Assembly: GCF_024972735.1 (NCBI RefSeq)
Contig: NZ_CP087723.1
Span: 1,736,001 to 1,800,000, forward strand
Length of the DNA stretch: 64,000 nt
DNA from: Halalkaliarchaeum sp. AArc-CO
GTDB taxonomy: Archaea; Halobacteriota; Halobacteria; Halobacteriales; Haloferacaceae
Direction of reading: 5' to 3'
Position numbers and translations under genes: made by a program. Positions 16,862-25,377 of this stretch are shown piece after piece (position 1 is the first letter of the stretch; the number at the start of each line of letters is the position of its first letter). The notes beneath the pieces were generated by a model, which saw nothing but the letters and a program-made list of their open reading frames with translations, was not told where the DNA came from and searched no databases.

Positions 16862-16955
16862 AGCGACACCTCTGCCTTCGAACGTACGCTCCGGCGCAGC
16901 GCTCTTGTTTCGACCGTGCACAAGTGTTTTGACGGAGGGTCGCCTATCGCCGGGT

Positions 16956-17360
16956 ATGCCGGAATCACTCAGCGAGATGCTCCGTCGGGACATGGAGTGT
17001 GAGGGAGTTCTCGACTGCTTTCACGGTCTGACGGAGTTGGACAGGAACTGCTTTCGGGTACTCGTCGAGAGCGACGAGCCGATGACCGTCGACGAGGTGG
17101 CCGCGGAGGTCGACCGCGAGCGATCCACCGCGTACCGTTCGGTAAAACGGCTCTTGCAGGCCGGATTCGTCCAGAAAGAACAGAAAAACTACGACCAGGG
17201 CGGCTACTACTTCGTCTATCGCCCGGTCGACGGCGAGGAGATCGCCGACGACATGCAGCGGATGTTGAACGACTGGTACGCCAAGATGGGGCAGCTCATC
17301 GACGAGTTCCGCGAGAAGTACGAACAGCCGGCCGCCGAACCCGTCGACGCCGAGCAGTAG
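16956..17360 (+). CDS. HTH transcriptional regulator (TrmB/MarR-like winged helix)
   Basis: 134 residues. A winged-helix domain lies at about residues 22-85 (LTELDRNCFRVLVESDEPMT, DEVAAEVDRERSTAYRSVKR), followed by QGGYYFVYRP as the wing and a C-terminal helical segment (MQRMLNDWYAKMGQLIDEF) likely used for dimerisation. It is convergent with cysE. No ligand-binding domain is present, so it is shorter than sugar-sensing TrmB proteins. Its target is unknown. Confidence 0.85.
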   Translation: MPESLSEMLRRDMECEGVLDCFHGLTELDRNCFRVLVESDEPMTVDEVAAEVDRERSTAYRSVKRLLQAGFVQKEQKNYDQGGYYFVYRPVDGEEIADDMQRMLNDWYAKMGQLIDEFREKYEQPAAEPVDAEQ

Positions 17361-17375
17361 TTCCGGACGACAACG

Positions 17376-18260
17376 TCACTCCCGGTGTTTTCTGACCTGT
17401 TTCGGGTGCTCCGCGACGATAACTTTGGTGTGGTCCGGAATGTCTTCGGTGATCCAGGAGTTCGCGCCGATGCTCACGTGATCGCCGACCGTGACGGGCC
17501 CGAGTACGTTCGTCCCGGCGCCGATCACGACGTGGCTCCCGATGTCCGGGTGTCGCTTGTACCCTTTCTTCAGCATGTGCTCTTCGCTTTCTTCCTCCTC
17601 GAAGTGGAGCGCACCCAGCGTGACGTTCTGATAGAGCCGGACCCAGTCGCCCACAGTGGCGGTTTCGCCGATCACGACGCCGGTGCCGTGGTCGACGAAG
17701 AAGTACTCGCCGATTTCCGCACCGGGATGGATGTCGATCCCGGTTTCGGTCTTGGCGTACTCGGTCAGCTCTCGGGCGTACTCGGGGGAGCCCTCCTCGT
17801 AGAGGACGTGTCCGAACCGGTACACCAGGGCGGCGTGGACCCCCGGATACGACCGGACGACCTCGAGGTAGCTCTTCGCGGCAGGGTCCCCTTTGTAGGC
17901 AGCCTCGACGTCCTTTTTCACCGCCTCCCGGATCTCGGGCAGTCGGTCGAGCACCGCATCGGCGATCGCGTCGGGGTTCCCCGAACTGTGGGAGAGTTCG
18001 TCCGTCACGTACGGACTGATCCCCGAACAGCAGATCGAGCCGAGTTCCGTAAGCGCAGCGCGGGTGGCCTCCTCGTCGTCGGTGAGCGACCCGGCGTTCC
18101 AGCACCGCGGGAACACCAGCTTCTTCAAAAGGACGACCTCGTCCCGGAGGTGATCCCGGCGCGGGAACCCGGGCGAGTCACACGTCGGAAACGGGCTCTC
18201 GTCCGCCTCGTAGGACTCCACGAGTCGCCGGTGTGCGTCCCCGGAGTAGCTGTAGTCCAT
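17376..18260 (-). CDS. cysE: Serine O-acetyltransferase
   Basis: A 294-residue EpsC/CysE-type enzyme that acetylates L-serine with acetyl-CoA for cysteine synthesis. An N-terminal helical domain (about 1-140) precedes a left-handed beta-helix of hexapeptide repeats (IDIHPGAEIGEYFFVDHGTG, then VVIGETATVGDWVRLYQNV). The catalytic His is in the DHGTGVVIGE motif and the acetyl-CoA region follows (RHPDIGSHVVIGAG). The start MDYSYSGDAH at 18260 is chosen over an upstream ATG because of the promoter spacing. Confidence 0.95.
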   Translation of the reverse strand: MDYSYSGDAHRRLVESYEADESPFPTCDSPGFPRRDHLRDEVVLLKKLVFPRCWNAGSLTDDEEATRAALTELGSICCSGISPYVTDELSHSSGNPDAIADAVLDRLPEIREAVKKDVEAAYKGDPAAKSYLEVVRSYPGVHAALVYRFGHVLYEEGSPEYARELTEYAKTETGIDIHPGAEIGEYFFVDHGTGVVIGETATVGDWVRLYQNVTLGALHFEEEESEEHMLKKGYKRHPDIGSHVVIGAGTNVLGPVTVGDHVSIGANSWITEDIPDHTKVIVAEHPKQVRKHRE

Positions 18261-18343
18261 GTCTGTGTGTCTTTGGGGGGAGAAATATAAATGGGTCAGC
18301 ATTCGACCCCCGAGTCACCAGCGACAGTGTTCCGAACGTCCGA

Positions 18344-18691
18344 CTACGCCCAGACTGTGTCGTCCTCGGTCAGATTTACCTTGAACACGAGGATTCGGAA
18401 CGGCCGATCCGACTCGTTTGTGACCTCGTGGACGTCCCCCGGTTCGCAGATGATCACCTCGCCCTCCTCGGGTTCGATCTCCGTGTCGTCGATCACGAGC
18501 GTCCCGCCGGATTGGAGGACGTAAAACACCTCCTCGGTTTCACGGTGGTAGTGTGGCTCGACGTGTTCGCCGGGCGGGATCTCGACCACCTGCAGGAGGT
18601 TCCCGTCGAAGCCGATCTCCTCCTCAGTCGCGAGGATCTGCTTGCGGTAGCTGTCGCGGTCCTTCCACTCGGACGGCGCGGGTCGTTTCAT
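18344..18691 (-). CDS. Cupin-domain protein
   Basis: 115 residues forming one small cupin barrel. Metal-site motif 1 is PGEHVEPHYHRETEEVFYVL (His, His, Glu) and motif 2 is EPGDVHEVTNESDRPF (His). Such single-domain cupins bind a divalent metal and act as isomerases, dioxygenases or sensors; the substrate here is unknown. The start MKRPAPSEWK is favoured over an ATG 42 bases upstream. Confidence 0.88.
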   Translation of the reverse strand: MKRPAPSEWKDRDSYRKQILATEEEIGFDGNLLQVVEIPPGEHVEPHYHRETEEVFYVLQSGGTLVIDDTEIEPEEGEVIICEPGDVHEVTNESDRPFRILVFKVNLTEDDTVWA

Positions 18692-18824
18692 CGCCTGGAG
18701 GTTTCCGGACGAGCCGTTTGAATCTTTTCTCACGTGCGACCGACGGACGCGGTTGAAAGTTAGGGGGACGACTCGACGCGGATTCGCGGACCGTTTTTAT
18801 CCCCGGCAACACAGAACTCTGGAC

Positions 18825-19229
18825 ATGAACCGTCGCGCCGTCCTTGCCGGCACCGGGGTCGCCCTCCTGTCGGGATGTCTGGGCCTTCGCGAAGATACCG
18901 TCCGACTCTGTGAACTCAGCGTCCACAACCACACTGACTCCGTTCACACCGTCGAACTGCAACTCCTCGACGGCGAAAAAGTCGTGTACGACGAGAAGCA
19001 CGTACTCGGACCTCCCACAGAGGGATACGAAAAGGAAGTGTACGTCCTCGGATCGGAGCTCGAGTCACGGGAGGGGGAGTTCTCACTTCGGGTCAGACGT
19101 GACGACGCAGACTGGCGAACGGCATCCCTCGCGGACCGCGGCGACTCGCTAACGGTCCGAATATTCACGCGGGAAGCAGAACGGCTTCCGGAGCTCGAAA
19201 TCGGGTACATTCACAATCCCGACTGTTGA
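18825..19229 (+). CDS. Small exported lipoprotein
   Basis: 134 residues. The N-terminus MNRRAVLAGTGVALLSGC has a twin-arginine pair and a lipobox ending in Cys18, predicting Tat export and lipid anchoring. The mature part is beta-rich (LSVHNHTDSVHTVELQLL, GEFSLRVRRDDADW) and resembles a small immunoglobulin-like domain. It has three further Cys in total, including Cys at the C-terminus. The function is unknown. Confidence 0.82.
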   Translation: MNRRAVLAGTGVALLSGCLGLREDTVRLCELSVHNHTDSVHTVELQLLDGEKVVYDEKHVLGPPTEGYEKEVYVLGSELESREGEFSLRVRRDDADWRTASLADRGDSLTVRIFTREAERLPELEIGYIHNPDC

Positions 19230-19304
19230 CACCGGCCACCAGTCGCTCAAAAACGGCGTCGGAACCACGCGAGATTCGCCTAGAAGCAGCCGACGAAGGA
19301 TCGC

Positions 19305-19895
19305 TCAGCCAGTCGTCGAGAGGTAGAACCACCGATTAGTCCACAGCTGGTACAGCGTCACGACAGCGAACAGTGCCAGGAAGCCACTGGTGAGCAAGAG
19401 CGGATCGATCGCGGAGAGTCCCGGAACCGAAAGCAGACTCGCGAGGATGGTCAAAAGCGAAAGGATCCCGAGTCCCTGATAGAACTCCGACCAGGTGATC
19501 CCGTGGCGCGTGACGACCTCCATGTACAGGTCGACGTTGCGGGCGTTCTGTTTGAGGTGAATCTCCTTCGTCTCGCGGTCGTACTCGACGACCTCGAGGT
19601 CGTGGAGCTTCGGGAGGTGCGTCTGGTGAAGCGAGATGTAGACGCTTTCTCTGACGTTCTTCGGGGGTGGCGACTCCCCGGTTTCGTGTTCGGCGATCAA
19701 ATGCGAGAGTTCGTTGACCGTGATCGACCCGCCCGCGAGATACAGGTGTCGCAGCGCCCGCGTGCGCCGGGGGTTCGAGAGGATCGCGTGAATCTGACTT
19801 TCCGGAAGATCGGTTGTGCGTAGCTGCATTGATAGCTCACCACCAGAGGCCGCCGGTGTTCTAGACGAGAGTTCGTCGGACGAGGGTATAGACAT
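19305..19895 (-). CDS. DUF7344-type HTH protein with two membrane segments
   Basis: 196 residues. After a short Ser-rich N-terminus, a winged-helix domain (about 25-125: IHAILSNPRRTRALRHLYLA, SLHQTHLPKLHDLEVVEYD) is followed by two membrane helices (about 140-162 and 165-186). Membrane-tethered HTH proteins of this haloarchaeal type are often found beside SipW-dependent surface genes. It is divergent from the TasA-like operon and so a candidate regulator of it, which is inferred from position. The start at 19895 (MSIPSSDELS) is preferred; the frame stays open further upstream through a 21-base repeat. Confidence 0.8.
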   Translation of the reverse strand: MSIPSSDELSSRTPAASGGELSMQLRTTDLPESQIHAILSNPRRTRALRHLYLAGGSITVNELSHLIAEHETGESPPPKNVRESVYISLHQTHLPKLHDLEVVEYDRETKEIHLKQNARNVDLYMEVVTRHGITWSEFYQGLGILSLLTILASLLSVPGLSAIDPLLLTSGFLALFAVVTLYQLWTNRWFYLSTTG

Positions 19896-20198
19896 GGACC
19901 GACTACCGGCGTGATTGCGTTCGAACAAATTATCACCGACAATCGATGGTGAAAGTAGGAACGTCAAACCGGTTGGTAGGTCCGCCGATCCGGACGGTAG
20001 GACCGCCCATCCGGGCGGTAGGGACGTCGATCCGGTGCGTCTAAGCACTCCGTAGACGGGTCTATTCGGCCGTTAGACGATTCTGGGCGATTATTAGCCG
20101 GTGGCGTGGGTGCTCGTAACTATCCCCATAGGGGGGACAGTATCAGTCGTACCGGCACAGGGCCATCACGGGTGGCGATGTACCGGGGAGAAAAACCA
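19896..20198. promoter_or_regulatory. Divergent control region of the TasA-like operon
   Basis: These 303 bases hold no convincing gene. From left to right there is an AT-rich stretch for the leftward promoter (near 19926-19934, CAAATTATC), three 21-base repeats (19975-20037), a TATTA box at about 20092-20096 for the rightward promoter, and a short CCCC-ATA-GGGG hairpin at about 20127-20137 before the first ATG. Confidence 0.5.
19975..20037. repeat. Three 21-base tandem repeats (possible operator iterons)
   Basis: Units begin at 19975, 19996 and 20017, each starting GGTAGG and carrying the core ATCCGG (CCGCCGATCCGGAC, CCGCCCATCCGGGC, CGTCGATCCGGTG). The 21-base period equals two helical turns, which suits a protein binding one face of DNA. 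It also keeps the leftward frame open, so coding repeats cannot be fully excluded. Confidence 0.75.
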
Positions 20199-21740
20199 AT
20201 GACGGACAAAGAATTCGGACTCTCGCGCCGCAAAGTGCTCGCCGGCCTCGGCATGGTCGGGGTCGCGAGCGCGGGCGCGGGCCTGGGAACGACTGCGTAC
20301 TTCAGCGACGAGGAGAGCTTCGAGGGGAACACGCTCACTGCTGGCGAGTTCGACCTCAAGATGGACTACCGGATGACGTACCGTGGCGGTCACGGCCGTC
20401 TCGAGGAGCTCCAGCAGAACTACCCGAACGCGACGTTCGTGGACGAGGACATGGAGCCGACCGACGAGGACACCGGCGTGTATCTCCTCGATCAGGTCCC
20501 TGGCCTGGACAACTACCCGGGTGCGGGGGACTGGGTCCGCGGCGCGAACGGCATCTTCGACCCCGAAACCGGAGAGGGCGAGGGCTTCCAACGAGATGAG
20601 CTCATCGACGCGGATGATCTCGAGGAGGCACTCATTCGAATCGGCGACGTCAAGCCCGGCGACTACGGTGAAGTCACCTTCAGCACCCACCTGTACGACA
20701 ACCCCGGATACATGTGGATCGGTGGGGCGTTGACCGGCAACCACCAGAACGGTTACACTGGTCCTGAGATCGAGGCGCTCGAAGAGATGGGGATCCCCAC
20801 GGACGACCCGGACGGAGAGGGCCAGCTCGCGGACGCCATCGAGGCGAAGATCTGGTACGACGACAACTGTGACAATATCCACCAGGAGAGAGGTGAAGAG
20901 GAAGGAGAGGGCGTCGACGTGATGCTCGTCATCGACACCTCTGGTTCGATGAGTGGTAGCCGGATCGTAAACGCGAGAAACGCGGCCAGTCAGTTCATCC
21001 AGAATCTCGGCGCCGACGACCGCGTCGGGCTCGCAACGTTCGACACCAACTCCCGTCTCGACGAGGAGTTGACCTTCGACCACGGTGACGTCGATACCAC
21101 AGTCCAGGGACTCGGAGTAGGCGGCTGGACACAGATGGACGGCGGCGTCGACGTCGCCAAGCAGGAATTAGACGACAAGGATCGCGGTGTCGACCGAGTG
21201 ATCATCCTGCTGGGGGACGGCGAACCGAACCGCTCGTCGCGAGGGCAGGATAGCGATGCTGTACAGAACGCGATCGCAGCCGCCCAGGACGCCAAAGACG
21301 ATGGAATCACCGTCATCACCATCGGGTTGGCAGTCAGCGGGACTGCACAGAACACGCTCATCCAGATGGCAAGCGGCAGCAACGGCACCACGCTCTACTA
21401 CGACTCACCGACGGGTGATGATCTGGACGAGATCTACGCACAGATCGCTGCGGTCGTACTCACCGGCGAGGCCGTGATCGTCGAGGGCACACTTCGGGAA
21501 GTGATGAAGGCACTTGAAGGAGGCATTCCACTGGACGCCAACCTCCAAGAGGAAGATCGCGTCTGCTTCACTAACTCCGTGACCCGCTGTTTCGGCTTCG
21601 AGTGGGAACTGCCCACCGACGTCGGAAACGAGGTCCAGACGGACTCCGTCGAGTTCGCGATCGGCTTTGCCGCCGAACAGTGCCGCCACAACGACGGCGA
21701 AACCAACCCATTCGCTCCCGAAGTGAACGGCTCCGCATAG
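20199..21740 (+). CDS. TasA/camelysin-like exported protein with inserted von Willebrand A domain
   Basis: 513 residues. The signal combines a twin-arginine pair (LSRRKVLAGLG, Arg10/Arg11) with a SipW-type cleavage region TTAYFSDEESFEGNTLTAGE. The TasA-like beta-sandwich begins there, including DVKPGDYGEVTFSTHLYDN. A vWA domain is inserted at about 240-425: MIDAS DTSGSMSGS, a Thr loop GGWTQMDGG and LLGDGEPNRSS. The TasA fold then resumes (GTLREVMKALEGGIPLDA, then AEQCRHNDGETNPF). It is first of an operon ending with SipW. It probably forms or decorates a surface fibre or cell-contact structure; this role is inference from TasA. The start ATG 20199 is chosen because it matches the paralogues. 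Confidence 0.88.
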   Translation: MTDKEFGLSRRKVLAGLGMVGVASAGAGLGTTAYFSDEESFEGNTLTAGEFDLKMDYRMTYRGGHGRLEELQQNYPNATFVDEDMEPTDEDTGVYLLDQVPGLDNYPGAGDWVRGANGIFDPETGEGEGFQRDELIDADDLEEALIRIGDVKPGDYGEVTFSTHLYDNPGYMWIGGALTGNHQNGYTGPEIEALEEMGIPTDDPDGEGQLADAIEAKIWYDDNCDNIHQERGEEEGEGVDVMLVIDTSGSMSGSRIVNARNAASQFIQNLGADDRVGLATFDTNSRLDEELTFDHGDVDTTVQGLGVGGWTQMDGGVDVAKQELDDKDRGVDRVIILLGDGEPNRSSRGQDSDAVQNAIAAAQDAKDDGITVITIGLAVSGTAQNTLIQMASGSNGTTLYYDSPTGDDLDEIYAQIAAVVLTGEAVIVEGTLREVMKALEGGIPLDANLQEEDRVCFTNSVTRCFGFEWELPTDVGNEVQTDSVEFAIGFAAEQCRHNDGETNPFAPEVNGSA

Positions 21741-21752
21741 ATAACTGACCAC

Positions 21753-21843
21753 GAGCGGCCACGCCGCTCTCCCCACTCGAGCCCTCAAAAGGGTGGCCGA
21801 CGAGGCGGTTCGACGCCGCCGGTGGGAGTTCCCCGTACGGGGA
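21753..21843 (+). promoter_or_regulatory. Structured spacer element 1 with tRNA T-arm mimic
   Basis: A 91-base element fills the spacer. Hairpin P1 is GAGCGGC-CAC-GCCGCTC at 21753-21769. A CCCCACT strand (21771-21777) can pair with GGTGGGA (21821-21827). P2 is GCCCT/AGGGT around CAAA (21781-21794). P3 is GGCGG-TTCGACG-CCGCC at 21804-21820, close to a T-arm (5-bp stem, 7-base loop). P4 is TCCCC-GTAC-GGGGA at 21830-21843, eight bases before the next ATG. Confidence 0.7.
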
Positions 21844-21851
21844 TGATACAA

Positions 21852-23150
21852 ATGCAAGACGACAACATCGGTCTGTCTCGACGGAAAGTACTGGTCGGTC
21901 TCGGAGCCGTCGGCGTCGCCTCGGCAGGCGCGGGGCTCGGCACCACGGCGTATTTCAGCGACGAGGAGAGCTTCCTCGGCAACACCCTCACCGCAGGTGA
22001 ACTCACCCTGTACGTCAACTACCACGCGTACGCGGATCAGGGCGAATACCTCGGCGAGTACCTGATGGAAGGTATCGCAGGCGAGGGCGAAAGCGAGGTC
22101 GAACACAGCTTCGAACTCGACGACGTCAAGCCCGGCGACAGCGGCCGCAAGAAGTTCTGCTTCTCGGTGGTCGACAACCCGGCGTACCTGTGGGGATGTG
22201 GGATGCTCACCGGCGAAGTGGCGGGAACCGGCGGTGGCCAGCTCGCGGACTACCTCACTGCAACTCTTCGCTACTGTCCGGTGGAAGACAGTGAACCAAA
22301 CGGTGCCCCAGGCGAAGTTGTCGACGGTGACGTTATCGTCGACGGTTCGTTCCGGGATGTGCTTTCGGCGCTCCGGAACGGCGTTCCCCTCGATGCAAAC
22401 GGCGACGGCGAGGTGCCAATCGAAGACCGTGCCTGCTTCGACGGCTCCGAGAGTCTCGAGGATTTCCAGGAAACGTGCCTCTGTCTGGACTGGGAATTCC
22501 CAATCCGGTCCCGGGATCCCGATGCAGAGTTGGACAACAACGACGCCCAGGCGGCCTCGATGGAATTCGACCTCACGTTCTACGCGGAACAGTGCCGCCA
22601 CAACGACGGCCTGACGAACCCCTGCGTTACGACCCGCGAAGGCGAAGGCTGGGGCAAGGCCGAAGGAGAACTCGAAAACCCCAGCTGGCACGCCCGCGGT
22701 ATCTTCGGTGACGGCGGTGGCGCCGCGAACCGCGAACTCGACATTCGAGATCCCGGCGACGACCCGATCCACACCGGCGACGAGAACTACGCGTGGCCCA
22801 ACGGCGAGGCAGTTCCGTTCTCGCTCACTATCGACGGCGGCGACGCGAAGTGGACCGTCGGTGGTAACGAAGTCATGGTCGAGGACGCACCGCTCCCAGT
22901 CGCGGATGGCGTCGGTGTGACGGTCAAGACGCGCGATGCGGACGCAAGCATCACAGTCGAGGACGTCACGCTGAACGGGTCGAGCCCGACCGGCGCCGAT
23001 TCCGTCTCCGCGTCGGGCAGCTCGGCGACGAACTACCTGATGCTCGAAGGCGCGACGCTCCAGGAGGGCGACGTCGTCTCCGGCTTGGTGACCATGTCCT
23101 GGAACGCCACACCGGGTCGAGAGGACATCGGGTTCCGCATCGACGTCTGA
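21852..23150 (+). CDS. TasA/camelysin-like exported protein with extra C-terminal domain
   Basis: 432 residues. The signal is LSRRKVLVGLG (twin Arg) with TTAYFSDEESFLGNTLTAGE. A TasA-like sandwich runs to about residue 262 (ELDDVKPGDSGRKKFCFSVV, DGSFRDVLSALRNGVPLDA, AEQCRHNDGLTNPC) without a vWA domain. A second domain of about 165 residues follows (WHARGIFGDGGGAANREL, then VGVTVKTRDADASITVEDV), beta-rich and ending RIDV. Its layout resembles the haloarchaeal choice-of-anchor repeats, but I am not certain of the family. The start at 21852 rather than 21843 is supported by the position of the P4 hairpin, which uses the first base of the upstream ATG. Confidence 0.87.
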   Translation: MQDDNIGLSRRKVLVGLGAVGVASAGAGLGTTAYFSDEESFLGNTLTAGELTLYVNYHAYADQGEYLGEYLMEGIAGEGESEVEHSFELDDVKPGDSGRKKFCFSVVDNPAYLWGCGMLTGEVAGTGGGQLADYLTATLRYCPVEDSEPNGAPGEVVDGDVIVDGSFRDVLSALRNGVPLDANGDGEVPIEDRACFDGSESLEDFQETCLCLDWEFPIRSRDPDAELDNNDAQAASMEFDLTFYAEQCRHNDGLTNPCVTTREGEGWGKAEGELENPSWHARGIFGDGGGAANRELDIRDPGDDPIHTGDENYAWPNGEAVPFSLTIDGGDAKWTVGGNEVMVEDAPLPVADGVGVTVKTRDADASITVEDVTLNGSSPTGADSVSASGSSATNYLMLEGATLQEGDVVSGLVTMSWNATPGREDIGFRIDV

Positions 23151-23163
23151 GAAGACAACCGAC

Positions 23164-23254
23164 GAGCGGCGACCCCGCTCATCCCATTCGGACCCCTTCG
23201 GGGGTGGCCGACGAGGCGGTTCGACTCCGCCGGTGGGACTTCCCCGGATGGGGA
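23164..23254 (+). promoter_or_regulatory. Structured spacer element 2 with tRNA T-arm and acceptor-like stem
   Basis: A 91-base element that aligns without gaps to element 1. P1 is GAGCGG/CCGCTC (23164-23180). TCCCATT (23182-23188) pairs over all seven positions with GGTGGGA (23232-23238), with two G-U pairs. P2 is ACCCC-TTCG-GGGGT (23192-23205). P3 is GGCGG-TTCGACT-CCGCC (23215-23231), and the loop matches the tRNA TTCRANY consensus. P4 is TCCCC-GGAT-GGGGA (23241-23254), seven bases before the ATG. Confidence 0.75.
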
Positions 23255-23261
23255 GACAATC

Positions 23262-25073
23262 ATGACGCAAGACAACCAATCATTCGGACTCTCGCGCCGC
23301 AAAGTGCTCGCCGGCCTCGGCATGGTCGGTGTCGCAAGCGCTGGCGCGGGGCTCGGGACGACAGCCTACTTCAGCGACGAGGAGTCGTTCGACGGGAACA
23401 CGCTCACTGCGGGAGAGCTGGATCTCCTGATGGATTACCGGATCACCTACAACGGTGGGCCCGGTCGTCTCGAGGAGCTCCAGACACTGTACGACGATGA
23501 TCCGAACTACAATCCAGATGTCAAGGTGAAGGAATACCCTGAGGGGTCCGGAAATTACGTGCTCGATCAGGTGCCGCGTCGCCCGGACTACCCTGGCCCG
23601 GAGGGCTGGGTCGAGGCAGCCAACGTGGGTGTTGGCGAAAACGGCAACATCACTGGCTTCGAGCGCGAGGAACTGACCGACGCCGGCTTCCCGCTGTTCA
23701 AACTCGAAGACGTAAAGCCAGGCGACTACGGCGAAGCCACGATCAGCTTCCACCTCTTCGACAACCCGGCGTACATGTGGATGGGCGGCGGCCTCCGCCG
23801 CAACGCCAACAACGGCGTCAACGAACCAGAACAGGCGACGCTCGACGATCTCGGATACGAAGAAACCACTAGCGACGACCCCGAAGACTTCGCCTCGTGG
23901 GCAGAGGACGATGCCCGTTATTACAACGTCGACGGCGACTGGGGTGGCCAGCTCGCCGACGCGATCGAGGCACGGGTCTGGTACGACGACAACTGTAACA
24001 ACATCTTCGACGAAGGCGGGGATGGAGAGCCAGTCGACATCTCGCTCGTCATCGACGTCTCCGGTTCGATGACCTACGAGATCGGCAATCCGGACAACGT
24101 CATCGGCCAGGGTGACGGATCTCGAATCGCCGAGGCGAGAAAGGCGGCGATCGCGCTCGCAAATAACCTTCGCGAGGACGTCGGTGGAACCGGTCTCGAC
24201 GACCGGCTTGGCGTCGTGACGTTCGGCGGTATCGACGAAGAGGAGTTCGGGCTCACAGACGCGTCCGACGTCAATACTCTCGTAGACGCCCTGGAAGACC
24301 TGGAATCGTATGAAGTCGGTCAGGACGATCCGCCGGACGCGCCGTTCGGTATCTCCGGCACGAACATCGGCGCCGGGCTGTACGGCGGACGGTACATGCT
24401 CGATACCCAGGGGACAGCCGACAGACGTCCCGTGATAATCGTTCTCGGCGACGGCGCACCAACGTGGTCTTACGAATCTGAACAGGTTGACGGCAGCCCC
24501 GAAAGTGGATTCCCGAGTTACAGCGAGTGGCAAGGATGGGATCGTGATGACAAGCTGGATGCGATGGCCGACGTGAACGACACCGTTGCTGCAAATGACA
24601 CGATCGCAGTAGCCGACGAAATCAAAAATCAAACCGACTACCTCATCATCACGATTGGATTCGGACTCGAGGAGGTTCCGGGAACCGGTCTCGCACGGAC
24701 GACACTCGTCGAGATCGCCTCACCCGGCGACGGGGACGACGGCAACAAGCTGTTCTTCGAATCGCCAGCAGATGTCGATCTCGTCGCAATCTTCGCCCAG
24801 ATCGCCCAGGTGGTGTTCGGCGAGAAGGTAATCGCGGAAGGATCGCTTCGGGAGGTCATGGCCACACTGGAGGAGGGCTACGCGCTCGATGCCAACCAGT
24901 TCACGGAGGGACAGGACTGCTTCCCGCCGTTGCTCACCCGCTGTGTCGGCTTCGAGTGGTGGCTCCCGACCGACGTCGGCAACGAGGTCCAGACGGACTC
25001 CGTGGAGTTCGACATCTCGTTCTTCGCGGAACAGTGCCGCCACAACGACGACCCGCAGAATCCGTACGCCTGA
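23262..25073 (+). CDS. TasA/camelysin-like exported protein with inserted von Willebrand A domain (paralogue)
   Basis: 603 residues. The signal has LSRRKVLAGLG and TTAYFSDEESFDGNTLTAGE. The TasA-like part includes EDVKPGDYGEATISFHLFDN. The vWA insertion spans about 258-520 and is longer than in the first gene: MIDAS DVSGSMTYEIG, a Thr loop SGTNIGAGL and VLGDGAPTWS, with an extra ~60-residue segment after the third motif. The TasA fold resumes with EGSLREVMATLEEGYALDA and ends AEQCRHNDDPQNPYA. DNA around the signal peptide is nearly identical to the paralogues, suggesting recent duplication or gene conversion. Metal-dependent ligand binding is expected from the intact MIDAS. Confidence 0.88.
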   Translation: MTQDNQSFGLSRRKVLAGLGMVGVASAGAGLGTTAYFSDEESFDGNTLTAGELDLLMDYRITYNGGPGRLEELQTLYDDDPNYNPDVKVKEYPEGSGNYVLDQVPRRPDYPGPEGWVEAANVGVGENGNITGFEREELTDAGFPLFKLEDVKPGDYGEATISFHLFDNPAYMWMGGGLRRNANNGVNEPEQATLDDLGYEETTSDDPEDFASWAEDDARYYNVDGDWGGQLADAIEARVWYDDNCNNIFDEGGDGEPVDISLVIDVSGSMTYEIGNPDNVIGQGDGSRIAEARKAAIALANNLREDVGGTGLDDRLGVVTFGGIDEEEFGLTDASDVNTLVDALEDLESYEVGQDDPPDAPFGISGTNIGAGLYGGRYMLDTQGTADRRPVIIVLGDGAPTWSYESEQVDGSPESGFPSYSEWQGWDRDDKLDAMADVNDTVAANDTIAVADEIKNQTDYLIITIGFGLEEVPGTGLARTTLVEIASPGDGDDGNKLFFESPADVDLVAIFAQIAQVVFGEKVIAEGSLREVMATLEEGYALDANQFTEGQDCFPPLLTRCVGFEWWLPTDVGNEVQTDSVEFDISFFAEQCRHNDDPQNPYA

Positions 25074-25377
25074 TCGCCCATTTCAAGTAAAATTTGGAAG
25101 GCAGGCACCCCATACCGCTCCAGAACGCCCGGAACGGGCGTCTGGCGTCCTCGAAAACGAAGCGAGACGAGCGCGGTAGCAACACCCTGACGGCGAGGCG
25201 CGTAACGGTACGCGACTCATACATATCCCCTTAAAAGGGGTATCTACAGGCGACAACCCACGTCGGCACCGAGCCCTTCCTCTCGAAGGTCTCGAACCGC
25301 GGCACTGCCGCGGGACGGCGGTTCGACTCCGCCGGTGGGAATCCCCCGGGAGGAACCCTCCACGAGGGAAGCACATC
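25074..25377 (+). promoter_or_regulatory. Long structured spacer element 3
   Basis: No gene is supported in these 304 bases. A strong hairpin ACGCCCG-GAA-CGGGCGT (25125-25141, extended by CCAG/CTGG) follows the stop by about 50 bases, then CCCCT-TAAA-AGGGG (25227-25240). The T-arm block follows: CCCAC (25257-25261) able to pair with GTGGG, P2 CCGCGGC-ACT-GCCGCGG (25297-25313), P3 GGCGG-TTCGACT-CCGCC (25317-25333), GGTGGGA, and P4 CCCTC-CAC-GAGGG (25356-25368) ten bases before the ATG. A second promoter inside the spacer is possible. Confidence 0.65.
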
